The notes under the pieces are model-generated. The model was not told the DNA's origin, made no database searches, and saw only the letters and a program-made list of their open reading frames with translations. Both the position numbers and the translations under genes were made by a program. DNA of 64,000 nucleotides, from the NCBI GenBank assembly GCA_000953695.1, contig LN554846.1, forward strand, positions 2,922,151-2,986,150. The letters run 5' to 3'. Below, piece after piece: positions 30,403-43,979 of this stretch (positions are counted from its first letter, which is position 1; every line of letters begins with the position of its first letter). The stretch is from Aliivibrio wodanis. Its GTDB lineage: Bacteria; Pseudomonadota; Gammaproteobacteria; Enterobacterales; Vibrionaceae.

Positions 30403-30654
30403 ATGTTTGATCCAAAGAAACTAGAACAAGTAGCAAAACAAATTCATGACTCAATGCCTCAACCAGTAAAAGAGCTAGGTACTGATGTTGAGCAAAAAGT
30501 TCGCCAAGTTATCCAAGGGCAATTAAATAAGCTCGATGTTGTAGGTAGAGAGGAATTTGATGTTCAAACTCAAGTTCTGTTACGCACTCGCCAAAAACTA
30601 ACGGCAATGGAACAAAAACTGGCTGAATTAGAAGAGAAACTATCAGAAAAGTAA
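30403..30654 (+). CDS. ubiK: UbiK-family ubiquinone biosynthesis accessory factor
   Basis: 83 residues of the YqiC/BMFP family: an amphipathic N-terminal half and a C-terminal coiled coil (about 55-83, [15 protein letters not shown]). UbiK binds UbiJ and lipids and aids aerobic coenzyme Q synthesis. Its stop codon is the first edge of a palindromic repeat element, which may have supplied or replaced the original end. Confidence 0.88.
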   Translation: MFDPKKLEQVAKQIHDSMPQPVKELGTDVEQKVRQVIQGQLNKLDVVGREEFDVQTQVLLRTRQKLTAMEQKLAELEEKLSEK

Positions 30655-30816
30655 TACCAATCACAGTAAGTAAGTGAGCAGAAATAGCGCAGGAAAAATG
30701 CTTGAGAACAAGACGAAATTTGTTGATAAGTAGTTATTCTACAATCAAAAATTTCAATGCAGTTATCGAGCATTTTAACCAGCTAGGATGATCAGTTATT
30801 TACTACGATTGGTATA
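30654..30816. repeat. Palindromic MITE-like interspersed element
   Basis: About 163 bases bounded by imperfect inverted termini: the left end ATACCAATCACAGTAAGTAA corresponds to the reverse complement of the right end, ATACCAATCGTAGTAAATAA. Inner segments also pair (AAAATGCTTGAGAAC with GTTATCGAGCATTTT; GAAATTT with AAATTTC), so the whole can form one long hairpin. No coding capacity. Similar sequences are, from memory, scattered in Vibrionaceae genomes. Confidence 0.75.
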
Positions 30817-30842
30817 ACTCGATAGAAGCATAATTTACGCAT

Positions 30843-30881
30843 AAAAAATGGCTTAACCATCACTGGTTAAGCCATTTTTAT
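30843..30881. terminator. Bidirectional intrinsic terminator
   Basis: AAAATGGCTTAACCA pairs with TGGTTAAGCCATTTTT between ubiK and convergent ilvC. Confidence 0.9.
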
Positions 30882-30897
30882 ATTCATTTGGTATTAA

Positions 30898-32382
30898 TTA
30901 GCCACCAACTGCAATACGCTTCATATCACTCATATAGCTACGTAGCTCTTCACCAATATATTCTACTGGGTGGTTACGAATTGCTTCATTAACAGCGATT
31001 AACGTTGCATTATCAACTTGGTTTGATGCTTCACCTAAACCACGACCAATTACGTTAGTCTCAACTGATGGCATAAACTTCTCACGAAGTAGTGGCGTTG
31101 CTACATTAGCAAATAAATAGTTACCATACTCAGCCGTATCAGAAATTACTACATTCATTTCATACAAGCGCTTACGAGCAACTGTATTTGCAATTAGTGG
31201 TAGCTCATGCAGTGATTCGTAGTATGCAGATTCATCAACAATACCTGATGAAGTCATTGCTTCAAAGGCTAATTCAACACCAGCACGAACCATAGCTACA
31301 AGTAGAATACCGTTATCAAAATATTCTTGCTCTGAAATCTCTACGTCTGACTCAGGGTAATTTTCAAATGCCGTTTGGCCTGTCTCTTCACGCCAGCCTA
31401 ATAGGTTCACATCATCATTAGCCCAATCAGCCATCATTGTACGAGAGAATTCACCTTGAATAATGTCATCCATATGTTTGTTATATAGCGGACGCATTAA
31501 CTCTTTTAGCTCTTCAGATAGTTCGAATGCCTTCACTTTTGCAGGATTAGATAAACGATCCATCATGTGAGTAACACCACCGAACTTAAGTGCTTCAGTA
31601 ATTGTTTCCCAACCAAACTGTAGCAATTTACCGGCATAACCAGGTTCAATGCCATCAGCGATCATTTTCTCATAAGATACAATTGAACCCGCTTGTAGCA
31701 TGCCACAAAGGATTGTTTGCTCACCCATTAAATCTGATTTAACTTCAGCGACAAAAGAAGACTCAAGACAACCAGCTCTGTGACCACCAGTACCCGCAGC
31801 CCATGCTTTTGCAATATCCCAGCCTTCACCTTTTGGATCATTTTCAGGGTGAACAGCAATCAATGTAGGAACACCAAAACCACGCTTATATTCTTCACGT
31901 ACTTCTGTACCAGGACATTTAGGAGCAACCATAACAACTGTTATATCTTTACGGATCTGCATCCCTTCTTCTACAACATTAAAGCCATGAGAGTAACCTA
32001 GCGCAGCGCCTTCTTTCATTAGTGGCATTACCGTTTCAACAACATTTGTATGTTGCTTATCTGGAGTTAGGTTAACAACAAGATCGGCTTGAGGAATTAG
32101 TTTCTCATAGCTCGCAACTTCAAAGCCATTTTCTTTGGCATTTTTATACGACTGACGCTGTTCATCAATCGCCGCTTGACGTAGTGCATATGCTACATCT
32201 AAGCCTGAGTCGCGCATATTAAGACCTTGATTAAGACCTTGAGCACCACAACCTACAATAACCACCTTCTTCCCTTTAAGGTAATCAGCTTCTGTTGCAA
32301 ATTCCTCACGGTCCATAAAGCGACAACGACCAAGCTGATCCAACTGCTCGCGTAAATTCAGTGTGTTAAAGTAATTAGCCAT
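30898..32382 (-). CDS. ilvC: Ketol-acid reductoisomerase, long (class II) form
   Basis: 494 residues, the long enterobacterial type with a duplicated C-terminal domain. The NADPH-binding motif [13 protein letters not shown] lies near residue 42-54. Acidic Mg2+ ligands follow in the C-terminal domains ([11 protein letters not shown]). It converts acetolactate and acetohydroxybutyrate in Ile/Val synthesis. It is divergent from ilvY, which in E. coli activates it with substrate as coinducer. Confidence 0.97.
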   Translation of the reverse strand: MANYFNTLNLREQLDQLGRCRFMDREEFATEADYLKGKKVVIVGCGAQGLNQGLNMRDSGLDVAYALRQAAIDEQRQSYKNAKENGFEVASYEKLIPQADLVVNLTPDKQHTNVVETVMPLMKEGAALGYSHGFNVVEEGMQIRKDITVVMVAPKCPGTEVREEYKRGFGVPTLIAVHPENDPKGEGWDIAKAWAAGTGGHRAGCLESSFVAEVKSDLMGEQTILCGMLQAGSIVSYEKMIADGIEPGYAGKLLQFGWETITEALKFGGVTHMMDRLSNPAKVKAFELSEELKELMRPLYNKHMDDIIQGEFSRTMMADWANDDVNLLGWREETGQTAFENYPESDVEISEQEYFDNGILLVAMVRAGVELAFEAMTSSGIVDESAYYESLHELPLIANTVARKRLYEMNVVISDTAEYGNYLFANVATPLLREKFMPSVETNVIGRGLGEASNQVDNATLIAVNEAIRNHPVEYIGEELRSYMSDMKRIAVGG

Positions 32383-32477
32383 GATAAAACTCCATAAATA
32401 TCATTTAATCCATTAGGATGATCTTGTGTATAAAAAGATAATAACGAAAGATTAACATTGTAAAAAGTGATATATTA

Positions 32478-32503
32478 GCAACACATGATTGCAATATAGG
32501 CAA
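32478..32503. promoter_or_regulatory. Probable IlvY operator repeats
   Basis: In the 126-bp ilvC-ilvY gap three half-sites occur at regular spacing: GCAA, 7 bases, TTGC, 7 bases, GCAA. This is the spaced dyad pattern of LysR-type sites and lies just before the ilvY ATG. Confidence 0.45.
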
Positions 32504-32508
32504 CATAA

Positions 32509-33393
32509 ATGAACATAAAACTTCTACAAACTTTCCTACATCTTTGTGAAAGTCATAGCTTTACTCAAACATCAAAAGCGATGCATTTAAGTCCCTCAGC
32601 TTTAAGCCGACAAATTCAAAAATTAGAAGATGACGTTGGACATCCACTTTTTATTAGAGATAATCGAAGTGTTGAACTAACAACGGCGGCTAAGCAACTT
32701 ATACCTATAGCCTTGAATATATGTGCGGAATGGAGTGGTTACAAAGCAAGCTCTAATACTGTGAATAATACACTTAAGGGTCAGCTTAATTTATTTTGCT
32801 CAGTGACGGCAAGCTACAGTCATTTACCTCAATTACTAAACGACTTTAAAGTTAATTACCCCCATATAGACATTAAACTATCTACCGGTGATCCAGCTCA
32901 AGCGATCAATAAAATTGAAACATCAGAAGTCGATATTGCAATATCAGCTCTTCCAGAAACTCTATCAAATAAACTCGCCTTTGAAATTATTAGCGAAATC
33001 CCACTTTCGATCATTGCTCCAATTGGTAACAATCACTTCATCAGTGAAATTAATAAAGAAAATACAAATTGGAAGTCATTGCCTTTTATTTTGCCTGAAT
33101 CAGGGACTGCGAGGAATAGAGCAAATCAATGGTTTAAGGAACAGAAAATCAAACCCACAATTTACGCTCAAGTATCAGGGCATGAAGCAATTGTGAGTAT
33201 GGTGGCGTTAGGCTGCGGTATAGGTATTGCTCCAGACGTAGTAATCAATAACAGCCCAGTTAAAGACAAAGTTCAACGCCTAAATATATCGCCTATAGCG
33301 CCTTTTAAATTAGGATTATGTTGTAAAAAATCAAAACTAAACGACTCTGTCATTCAGGCTCTTTGGCAAGTAGCAGAAAATACATTTATTTAA
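32509..33393 (+). CDS. ilvY: LysR-type regulator IlvY
   Basis: 294 residues with the LysR helix-turn-helix (CESHSFTQTSKAMHLSPSALSRQIQKLE, about 13-40) and a periplasmic-binding-like effector domain. The divergent position next to ilvC is diagnostic. It activates ilvC in response to acetolactate in E. coli and probably represses itself. Confidence 0.92.
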   Translation: MNIKLLQTFLHLCESHSFTQTSKAMHLSPSALSRQIQKLEDDVGHPLFIRDNRSVELTTAAKQLIPIALNICAEWSGYKASSNTVNNTLKGQLNLFCSVTASYSHLPQLLNDFKVNYPHIDIKLSTGDPAQAINKIETSEVDIAISALPETLSNKLAFEIISEIPLSIIAPIGNNHFISEINKENTNWKSLPFILPESGTARNRANQWFKEQKIKPTIYAQVSGHEAIVSMVALGCGIGIAPDVVINNSPVKDKVQRLNISPIAPFKLGLCCKKSKLNDSVIQALWQVAENTFI

Positions 33394-33407
33394 TCTAAAT
33401 AAAACGA

Positions 33408-33437
33408 AAAAAGGCTTCCCTATGGGAAGCCTTTTAA
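33408..33437. terminator. Terminator shared by ilvY and the rRNA operon
   Basis: AAAAGGCTTCCC pairs with GGGAAGCCTTTT around TAT. It follows ilvY on the plus strand and the distal 5S on the minus strand; T runs exist on the minus strand side. Confidence 0.88.
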
Positions 33438-33443
33438 AATTTG

Positions 33444-33562
33444 AGCCTAGCGATGTCCTACTCTCACATGGGGAAACCCCACACTACCATCGGCGCTATT
33501 ACGTTTCACTTCTGAGTTCGGCATGGGATCAGGTGGGTCCATAACGCTATGGTCGCTAAGCA
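33444..33562 (-). rRNA. 5S rRNA, distal copy
   Basis: About 118 bases on the minus strand, starting GCTTAGCGACCATAGCG and ending TAGGACATCGCTAGGC. Identical to the proximal copy except for a compensatory change in helix I (A-U here, G-C there). Confidence 0.95.
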
Positions 33563-33577
33563 AAATCTGTCAGTAAA

Positions 33578-33654
33578 TGGTGCTGATACCCAGACTCGAA
33601 CTGGGGACCTCACCCTTACCAAGGGTGCGCTCTACCGGGCTGAGCTATATCAGC
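33578..33654 (-). tRNA. tRNA-Thr (anticodon GGT)
   Basis: 77 bases on the minus strand: GCTGATATAGCTC at the 5' end, anticodon loop TTGGTAA, end TATCAGCACCA with encoded CCA. It lies between two 5S genes as in rrnD of E. coli. Confidence 0.95.
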
Positions 33655-33679
33655 AAATAACTATTTACTTTTGTAATCG

Positions 33680-33710
33680 AAAAAAAGCCATCCTTTGGAT
33701 GGCTTTTTAA
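33680..33710 (-). terminator. Terminator-like hairpin between proximal 5S and tRNA-Thr
   Basis: On the minus strand AAAAAGCCATCC pairs with GGATGGCTTTTTT around AAA, ending in T residues. It sits inside the rRNA operon, after the first 5S and before tRNA-Thr. Confidence 0.8.
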
Positions 33711-33716
33711 AATTCA

Positions 33717-33835
33717 AGCCTGGCGATGTCCTACTCTCACATGGGGAAACCCCACACTACCATCGGCGCTATTACGTTTCACTTCTGAGTTCGGCATGGG
33801 ATCAGGTGGGTCCATAACGCTATGGTCGCCAAGCA
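33717..33835 (-). rRNA. 5S rRNA, proximal copy
   Basis: About 118 bases on the minus strand, starting GCTTGGCGACC and ending CATCGCCAGGC; follows 23S by about 124 bases. Confidence 0.96.
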
Positions 33836-33958
33836 AATTCTTTTTATCTACCTCACTAAGAGATAAATAATAATCTGGAAAGCCGCTATTGTGTTCTTAA
33901 TCACATTCAATCTGTTTCTTGTCGCTTTAAATCCGTTCAAAACCCCTTGGGTGTTGTA

Positions 33959-36848
<2,890 letters not shown>

Positions 36849-37230
36849 ATACAACCCCAAGAGGTTTCGTATGGACCATTTGCTTTCACTTTTCAAAGTG
36901 AAGACAAAACAGCAACCAAGGTTGAACTCGTCGCTATCTCTATATAAAAGATAGGGAGTTCTGGTTTTTCGCCGGATTCAAAATACAAGAACACTTGAAT
37001 GTGTTTTTAATTTGTTTATCTAAAAGATAAACAAAAGATATTAAGAACTTTTAAATTTTTGATTTAGATAACTCGTAAGTTATTTAAATCAGTCAGCTTT
37101 CCAAATTGTTAAAGAGCTTAAAGCAAAAAGCTTTAATCAATAATCGAAATCATTAATTAAAGCTCTGTCACTTCAACTTATTAAAACCTAATCAATCTGT
37201 GTGAACACTCATAAATTGCAATCTATCGTT
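36849..37230 (-). other. 16S-23S spacer without tRNA genes
   Basis: 382 bases. No tRNA cloverleaf is present. It contains a boxA antitermination site (37107-37117) and flanking repeats that form the RNase III processing stems of 16S and 23S. Confidence 0.8.
37107..37117 (-). promoter_or_regulatory. Spacer boxA antitermination site
   Basis: Minus-strand GCTCTTTAACA in the 16S-23S spacer, the sequence recognised by NusB/S10 for rRNA antitermination; the same string occurs in the leader. Confidence 0.8.
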
Positions 37231-38772
<1,542 letters not shown>

Positions 38773-38960
38773 AAAGTTTTTTGATACCTTTCAGCAGAAA
38801 GGATATCGACTCAATGATTAATACTGATTTCTTACATAAAAGTAATTTTGTGTAGTCACTCAGTTCATTGATTATTTTTGTTTGAATTCACTTCGAAAAG
38901 CAAAAGCAAACTAGTGATTATCAACTCACAAGTGCCCACACAGATTAATAGGTTTCAAAT

Positions 38961-38971
38961 TGTTAAAGAGC
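38961..38971 (-). promoter_or_regulatory. Leader boxA antitermination site
   Basis: Minus-strand GCTCTTTAACA, about 190 bases upstream of mature 16S. Confidence 0.8.
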
Positions 38972-39020
38972 TTTTCTTCTACTTTTAAAGCGATTTCGCT
39001 TTTCTGTGAAGAGGACGGTC

Positions 39021-39048
39021 ATTTTATCGATTTAAGCCTCAGTGTCAA
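39021..39048 (-). promoter_or_regulatory. rRNA promoter P2
   Basis: Minus-strand -35 TTGACA and -10 TAAAAT separated by 16 bases. Confidence 0.8.
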
Positions 39049-39137
39049 GCACTTATTTAAAACTTAATTCTAAACCGCTTTACTAACTCTGATTGCTAAC
39101 CCCTTATGGGATGGGCTCTCCGTGTCAGTGAGGTCGC

Positions 39138-39165
39138 ATTATAGAGAGTTCGATCACATTGGCAA
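39138..39165 (-). promoter_or_regulatory. rRNA promoter P1
   Basis: Minus-strand -35 TTGCCA and -10 TATAAT separated by 16 bases, followed by GCGACCTCACTGACACG, very close to the E. coli rrn P1 discriminator and start region. The AT-rich sequence upstream is a likely UP element. Confidence 0.88.
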
Positions 39166-39287
39166 GCTCTTTTTCAAGATTATTTGATATTTATGTTTTT
39201 ATGGTTAAAGTACGTACAAATCAATGCTAAATTAGCTTTTTTCCTTCATTTCATTAACAGTAAGTTATCATTTTTAAGAGAGATCAT

Positions 39288-39833
39288 ATGAAATCGTCGT
39301 TACGTCGCTATAAATCTACCTTTCCTGCAGTTTCTTCTACTGCTTATATAGATTCATCGAGTGTTTTAATTGGTGACATTACTATTGGTGAAGATTCAAG
39401 TGTTTGGCCGTTAGTTGTTGCAAGGGGGGATGTGAATCATATTTCAATTGGTGATCGAACAAATATTCAAGATGGTTCTGTTCTTCACGTTACTCATAAA
39501 AATACAGACAACCCAAAAGGCGCACCTTTAATCATTGGTAATGATGTCACTATTGGTCACAAAGTAATGCTTCATGGTTGCATCATTGAAGATCGCGTAC
39601 TAGTTGGTATGGGAAGTATTATTTTAGACAATGCACGAATAGAAGAGGACGTCATGATTGGTGCAGGTAGTTTAGTTCCACCAAATAAAAAATTAGAAAA
39701 AGGCCACCTTTATATAGGTAGCCCAGTAAAACAGGTTCGCCCTCTATCTATAGAGGAAATAGCATCACTTAAAAAATCAGCAATGAATTATGTCTCATTT
39801 AAGAATGACTATATAGAAGAGGAAACTATCTGA
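39288..39833 (+). CDS. yrdA: Gamma carbonic anhydrase-like hexapeptide protein
   Basis: 181 residues with left-handed beta-helix hexapeptide repeats (about 20-150; e.g. IGDITIGEDSSVWPLVVARGDV) and metal-ligand-like His residues (VLHVTHK, IGHKVMLHGC). YrdA/CaiE family; enzymatic activity unproven. It converges on the DUF1488 gene, overlapping its 3' end by 8 bases. Confidence 0.88.
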   Translation: MKSSLRRYKSTFPAVSSTAYIDSSSVLIGDITIGEDSSVWPLVVARGDVNHISIGDRTNIQDGSVLHVTHKNTDNPKGAPLIIGNDVTIGHKVMLHGCIIEDRVLVGMGSIILDNARIEEDVMIGAGSLVPPNKKLEKGHLYIGSPVKQVRPLSIEEIASLKKSAMNYVSFKNDYIEEETI

Positions 39834-40089
39834 TATCTATATCACCAGAAGCATTGAACTCTTCATCTTCAATCAATGCTTCTGCTTTATCTTCTATATC
39901 AAAACGCAATTGAAGAAATGCCTCTTCTGCTTGCTGACTTGTACTTACTGTCTCCCCACTTTCTTCTGTTAGCCACAAGAAGGATACCGAGCACTTAATT
40001 AGACTTCCCATTTGCTGAGCAGAAAAAATAACTTGCTGCTTTTCGTTCTCTACTAATAAGTCATCAGAGAAAATAATAGATTGATTCAT
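39826..40089 (-). CDS. DUF1488 family protein
   Basis: An 87-residue acidic protein with ALIEDEEFNASGDIDI at the C-terminus. The family is small and uncharacterised and typically sits behind aroE. Its ATG overlaps the aroE stop by one base (TAATG), so translation is coupled. Confidence 0.75.
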   Translation of the reverse strand: MNQSIIFSDDLLVENEKQQVIFSAQQMGSLIKCSVSFLWLTEESGETVSTSQQAEEAFLQLRFDIEDKAEALIEDEEFNASGDIDIR

Positions 40090-40910
40090 TACATACCTTC
40101 TAAGTTCTTTCTTAATTCTCGTAAGATTTGCTTACTTCCAGGGCGCAGTCCTCTCCAAACAGTAAAGCTCTCAGCCGCTTGACCAACTAACATACCTAAA
40201 CCGTCATAAGCCTGATAAGCATTATTGTCCAATGCCCACTGACTAAAGACCGTTTTCCCTGAACCATACATCATGTCATAGCTAATCGTATTATTAGAAA
40301 AGATACTTGAACTGATTAGAGGAAGCTGACCAGCAAGGCTCGCTGATGTGGAATTAATAACGATATCAAATGAGCGATTAACCTCACTCATCATCATCGC
40401 TTCTATCTCACCATACGGAGAGAATAATTCAGCAAGCTCTTGAGCTTTTTCATAAGTACGGTTAACGACAGTAATAGATGCAGGGTGTTGCTTTAATAAA
40501 GGATGAATGACACCTCGAGCCGCTCCACCAGCACCTAAAAGTAAAATTCGCTTATCTTTAAGTAATACTTGGTATTGCAGTAAGTCTTGAACTAACCCTT
40601 CGCCATCGGTGTTATCTCCCAGAATAATTCCATCATCCAGTTTTTTTAGCGTATTAACAGCGCCTGCCAATTTTGCTCTTTCTGTAAGCTGATCTGCAAA
40701 ACGAAATGCCTCCTCTTTAAAAGGCACAGTGACATTGCATCCTTTCCCTTGATGGCCGAAAAAGGCAGTTACTGCCTCAATAAAGTTATCAACTGGTGCT
40801 TCAATAGCTTCATATTCTAAATTTTGCATTGTTTGACGAGCAAATAAGGTATGAATAAATGGAGATTTACTCTGTTTTATCGGGTTACCAAAAACCGCAT
40901 ACTTATCCAT
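40089..40910 (-). CDS. aroE: Shikimate dehydrogenase
   Basis: 273 residues from ATG 40910 ([11 protein letters not shown]), with a GAGGG site 9 bases upstream; a longer frame to 40958 adds a hydrophobic stretch not seen in the family. SKSPFIH binds shikimate, NVTVPFKE contains the catalytic Lys, GAGGAARG binds NADPH. It reduces 3-dehydroshikimate in aromatic amino acid synthesis. Co-transcribed after tsaC. Confidence 0.94.
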   Translation of the reverse strand: MDKYAVFGNPIKQSKSPFIHTLFARQTMQNLEYEAIEAPVDNFIEAVTAFFGHQGKGCNVTVPFKEEAFRFADQLTERAKLAGAVNTLKKLDDGIILGDNTDGEGLVQDLLQYQVLLKDKRILLLGAGGAARGVIHPLLKQHPASITVVNRTYEKAQELAELFSPYGEIEAMMMSEVNRSFDIVINSTSASLAGQLPLISSSIFSNNTISYDMMYGSGKTVFSQWALDNNAYQAYDGLGMLVGQAAESFTVWRGLRPGSKQILRELRKNLEGM

Positions 40911-40984
40911 GTTGCAATTCCCTCTAAAAATAATGACGAAAGTAAAAATTAATCTCACCTTACCTCAAAGAAAGAGTTGATGCA

Positions 40985-41542
40985 TTAGCCTTGGCGTAAG
41001 GTATTACCTGTTTTAGCATCTCGAATTTCTGTTGGTTGAGTTCTATTACCAACCTCACCTTGAAAAATAACAACTCCGCTATCACCTAATTGATATTCCA
41101 CTTCATCAACGCTGCGACAAGGCTCAAGTCCGGATAAATTTGCACTGGTTGATGTGATCGGTTTTCCAAAAGCAGAGCAAATCGCTTTCACTTGCGGATG
41201 ATTTGTTACTCGCACAGCAATGCTATTAAATTGTCCCGTCACTAAAGGTAAAGTTTTAGAGCTAACAGGGACAATCCACGTAACTGGTCCCGGCCATGAT
41301 TCTTTAATTGCATTCACTTGCTCTAAACTAAGATCACCTAGCTCTATATATGACTCAAGTTGCTCAATAGATCCTGCAATTAAAATCAACCCTTTTTCTT
41401 GTGGTCTCTTTTTTACCTCTAATAACTTTAAAAGAGCTTGCTCATTATCTGGATCACAACCGACCCCAAAAACGCCTTCGGTAGGATAAGCAATCACATC
41501 ACCACGTTTTAGAGCTTCTACGACTTGATTTAGATTCTTCAC
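40985..41542 (-). CDS. tsaC: Threonylcarbamoyl-AMP synthase
   Basis: 185 residues of the Sua5/YrdC/YwlC family, with YPTEGVFGVGCDP at the N-terminus, KKRPQEKGLIL binding the substrate and SANLSG near residue 135. It makes the activated threonylcarbamoyl group for t6A37 in tRNAs. It appears to use GTG at 41542. aroE follows at about 74 bp. Confidence 0.92.
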   Translation of the reverse strand: MKNLNQVVEALKRGDVIAYPTEGVFGVGCDPDNEQALLKLLEVKKRPQEKGLILIAGSIEQLESYIELGDLSLEQVNAIKESWPGPVTWIVPVSSKTLPLVTGQFNSIAVRVTNHPQVKAICSAFGKPITSTSANLSGLEPCRSVDEVEYQLGDSGVVIFQGEVGNRTQPTEIRDAKTGNTLRQG

Positions 41543-41655
41543 ATTTACACCACTCTTCTATCTATATAGCTTCTATTCTATTGATCTACTCAAATCACAC
41601 AACTGCTTTCCTTTTTTGAATTGTCAACAATCGTGAATAACTTGTATTTTTACCG

Positions 41656-41671
41656 ACGCAAACGTTTTCCT
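41656..41671. promoter_or_regulatory. PurR operator upstream of purE
   Basis: ACGCAAACGTTTTCCT matches the PurR consensus ACGCAAACGTTTTCGT at all but one position, 72 bases before the purE ATG. Confidence 0.8.
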
Positions 41672-41742
41672 TAACAAAAAATAACCGTATAATGCCTGCA
41701 ACTTTTTCTATATTGCCAATATCTTTATCCAAGGAGTTCACA

Positions 41743-42228
41743 ATGAAAGTCGGTATTATCATGGGTTCAAAATCAGACTGGCCTACAATGAAACTAGCCG
41801 CAGAGATGCTTGAGCGCTTTAATGTTCCTTATGAAACAAAAGTGGTTTCGGCTCACAGAACTCCACAGCTGCTTGCTGACTATGCTACACAAGCAAAAGA
41901 TCGTGGTATTAAAGTAATTATTGCAGGTGCAGGCGGTGCAGCTCATCTTCCAGGAATGGCTGCCGCATTTACAAGCATTCCTGTTCTTGGTGTTCCAGTG
42001 CAATCTCGTGCTTTAAAAGGTATGGATTCACTTCTTTCAATTGTACAAATGCCAAAAGGTATTGCTGTTGGTACGCTTGCTATTGGTGAAGCGGGCGCTG
42101 CAAATGCAGGTATTCTTGCTGCTCAAATTCTTGGTACATACAATGAAGATGTCATGGCAGCAGTAGAAGCGTTCCGTAAAGAACAGACTGAAATGGTATT
42201 AGAAAATCCAGATCCATCAGAGGATTAA
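41743..42228 (+). CDS. purE: N5-carboxyaminoimidazole ribonucleotide mutase
   Basis: 161 residues from ATG 41743 with an AAGGAG site; the longer frame from 41692 is rejected. GSKSDWPTM binds phosphate, and AHRTP plus [11 protein letters not shown] form the active site. It converts N5-CAIR to CAIR in purine synthesis with PurK, whose gene starts 2 bases after its stop. Confidence 0.95.
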   Translation: MKVGIIMGSKSDWPTMKLAAEMLERFNVPYETKVVSAHRTPQLLADYATQAKDRGIKVIIAGAGGAAHLPGMAAAFTSIPVLGVPVQSRALKGMDSLLSIVQMPKGIAVGTLAIGEAGAANAGILAAQILGTYNEDVMAAVEAFRKEQTEMVLENPDPSED

Positions 42229-42230
42229 TC

Positions 42231-43343
42231 ATGAAAGTTCTTGTTTTAGGCTCAGGACAATTAGCTCGAATGATGTCACTGGCTAGCGCCCCATTAAATA
42301 TTGATATTATTGCTTATGATGTGAATAATAAACAAATTGTTCACCCTCTAACTCAGCAGGTAATTGATTTATCATTAGAACAAGCGATTAACGACGTTGA
42401 TGTCATTACAGCTGAGTTCGAACACATCCCACATGATATTTTAAATACATGCAGTCAAAGTGGTAAGTTCCAACCAAACCCTAATGCAATTAAAGCAGGG
42501 GGAGATCGCCGATTAGAGAAATCTCTGTTAGATAATGCTGAAGTAAGCAATGCGAAATACCACATCATAAATTCAAAACAAGATTTCCTAGATGCAATAG
42601 ATACTGTTGGGATCCCGATGGTATTAAAAAGTGCACTCGGTGGTTATGATGGCAAAGGGCAATGGCGCTTAAAAGAGCGATCTCAAATAGAGCAAATTTG
42701 GGAAGAAATGAATGAATTAATCCAGAGCGCACCAAACCAAGCCATGGTTGCCGAACAATTTATTCCTTTTAATCGTGAAGTGTCTCTCATTGGCGCACGC
42801 AATAAAAATGGGGAACTTGTAACTTATCCTCTTACTGAAAACGTTCATGTTGATGGCGTACTTGCACTCTCTACTGCATTAGAAGGCACAAGTGAGTTAC
42901 AAGAACAAGCTGATCGCATGTTTTCAGCAATTGCTGATGAGTTAGATTATATCGGTGTGTTGGCTATTGAGTTTTTCGACGTCGAAGGTAAGTTGTTGGT
43001 TAATGAAATTGCTCCACGCGTTCATAATTCAGGTCACTGGACACAACAAGGTGCAGATGTATGTCAATTCGAAATGCATATTCGTGCGGTTTGTAATCTT
43101 CCATTGATAGGCTCTACATTATTACGCTCTACGGCAATGATTAATATCTTAGGTGAAGATACTTTGCCTTCTGAGCTATTAACCATGCCTAACTGCCATA
43201 TTCATTGGTACGGAAAAGAAAAAAGAGCAGGTAGAAAAATGGGTCACATTAATGTGTGTGCCTCATCTCCTGAGGAGTTACAAAAAGAGCTAATCAAACT
43301 ATCTAGCATATTAGATAGTGAGGTTTTTCGAGTTCTTTCGTAA
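42231..43343 (+). CDS. purK: N5-carboxyaminoimidazole ribonucleotide synthase
   Basis: 370-residue ATP-grasp enzyme. N-terminal [14 protein letters not shown]-binding [14 protein letters not shown] near 137-150, and [14 protein letters not shown] near 260-273. It makes N5-CAIR from AIR, bicarbonate and ATP. Second gene of the purEK operon. Confidence 0.95.
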   Translation: MKVLVLGSGQLARMMSLASAPLNIDIIAYDVNNKQIVHPLTQQVIDLSLEQAINDVDVITAEFEHIPHDILNTCSQSGKFQPNPNAIKAGGDRRLEKSLLDNAEVSNAKYHIINSKQDFLDAIDTVGIPMVLKSALGGYDGKGQWRLKERSQIEQIWEEMNELIQSAPNQAMVAEQFIPFNREVSLIGARNKNGELVTYPLTENVHVDGVLALSTALEGTSELQEQADRMFSAIADELDYIGVLAIEFFDVEGKLLVNEIAPRVHNSGHWTQQGADVCQFEMHIRAVCNLPLIGSTLLRSTAMINILGEDTLPSELLTMPNCHIHWYGKEKRAGRKMGHINVCASSPEELQKELIKLSSILDSEVFRVLS

Positions 43344-43356
43344 GAGTTGTAAACTT

Positions 43357-43404
43357 AAAGAGTAACTCACTCTATTTTAATGAATCGAGTTCGAGTTACT
43401 CTTT
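43357..43404. terminator. Inverted repeat between purK and the zinc-finger gene
   Basis: AAAGAGTAACTC pairs with GAGTTACTCTTT over a 24-base loop, between convergent genes; it overlaps the stop of the minus-strand gene. Probable bidirectional terminator. Confidence 0.6.
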
Positions 43405-43968
43405 ATTCTCTTGCGTTGCGCCACATTTTTTATCCGCACAAACAATCTTAGTGCCTGAAGCCATTTCTTTTTTTAGTAATAAAGAAAAATTGCATTTCTG
43501 GCAGCTCCCTTTTACTGGTTCTTGATTAACAGCAAACCGGCAAATAGGGTAGCCATCACACGCATAAAAAACCTTTCCAAAACGTGATTTTTTCTCATGT
43601 AATAAACCTTTTTTACAGCTAGGGCACTCAATTAGTTCTTTCGATTCGTCTTCTTTTTTTTGTTCTAAAGATTCAATATGCGAACATTCAGGATAAGAAG
43701 AACAACCAATAAACATTCCATAACGGCCTTGCCTTAGTACTAATTCATTTTCACACTCAGGGCAAGGGATCCCTAATTCTTTAACAATGTGCCCATCATT
43801 ACTTTTTAATGGTCGAATATAATCGCATGCAGGATAATTTTGACAGCCTAAAAACGGACCTCTTTTACCATAGCGAATCGTCAATTCACCACTGCATTGA
43901 GGACAGTTTTCATGTTCTAAAGCGTGCTCATGAGCTTTAAATAATTGTTTATCAATCTTTCCAGACAT
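43396..43968 (-). CDS. Topoisomerase I-type zinc-finger protein (YrdD-like)
   Basis: 190 residues composed almost wholly of four C4 zinc ribbons (starts CPQC, CPEC, CPSC, CQKC, each closing with a second Cys pair such as CQNYPAC). They are the same type as the C-terminal fingers of DNA topoisomerase I, without the catalytic domain. Probably binds single-stranded DNA. Lies in the smg-dprA cluster, 11 bp after smg. Confidence 0.85.
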   Translation of the reverse strand: MSGKIDKQLFKAHEHALEHENCPQCSGELTIRYGKRGPFLGCQNYPACDYIRPLKSNDGHIVKELGIPCPECENELVLRQGRYGMFIGCSSYPECSHIESLEQKKEDESKELIECPSCKKGLLHEKKSRFGKVFYACDGYPICRFAVNQEPVKGSCQKCNFSLLLKKEMASGTKIVCADKKCGATQENKE

Positions 43969-43979
43969 TCAATGAAACC

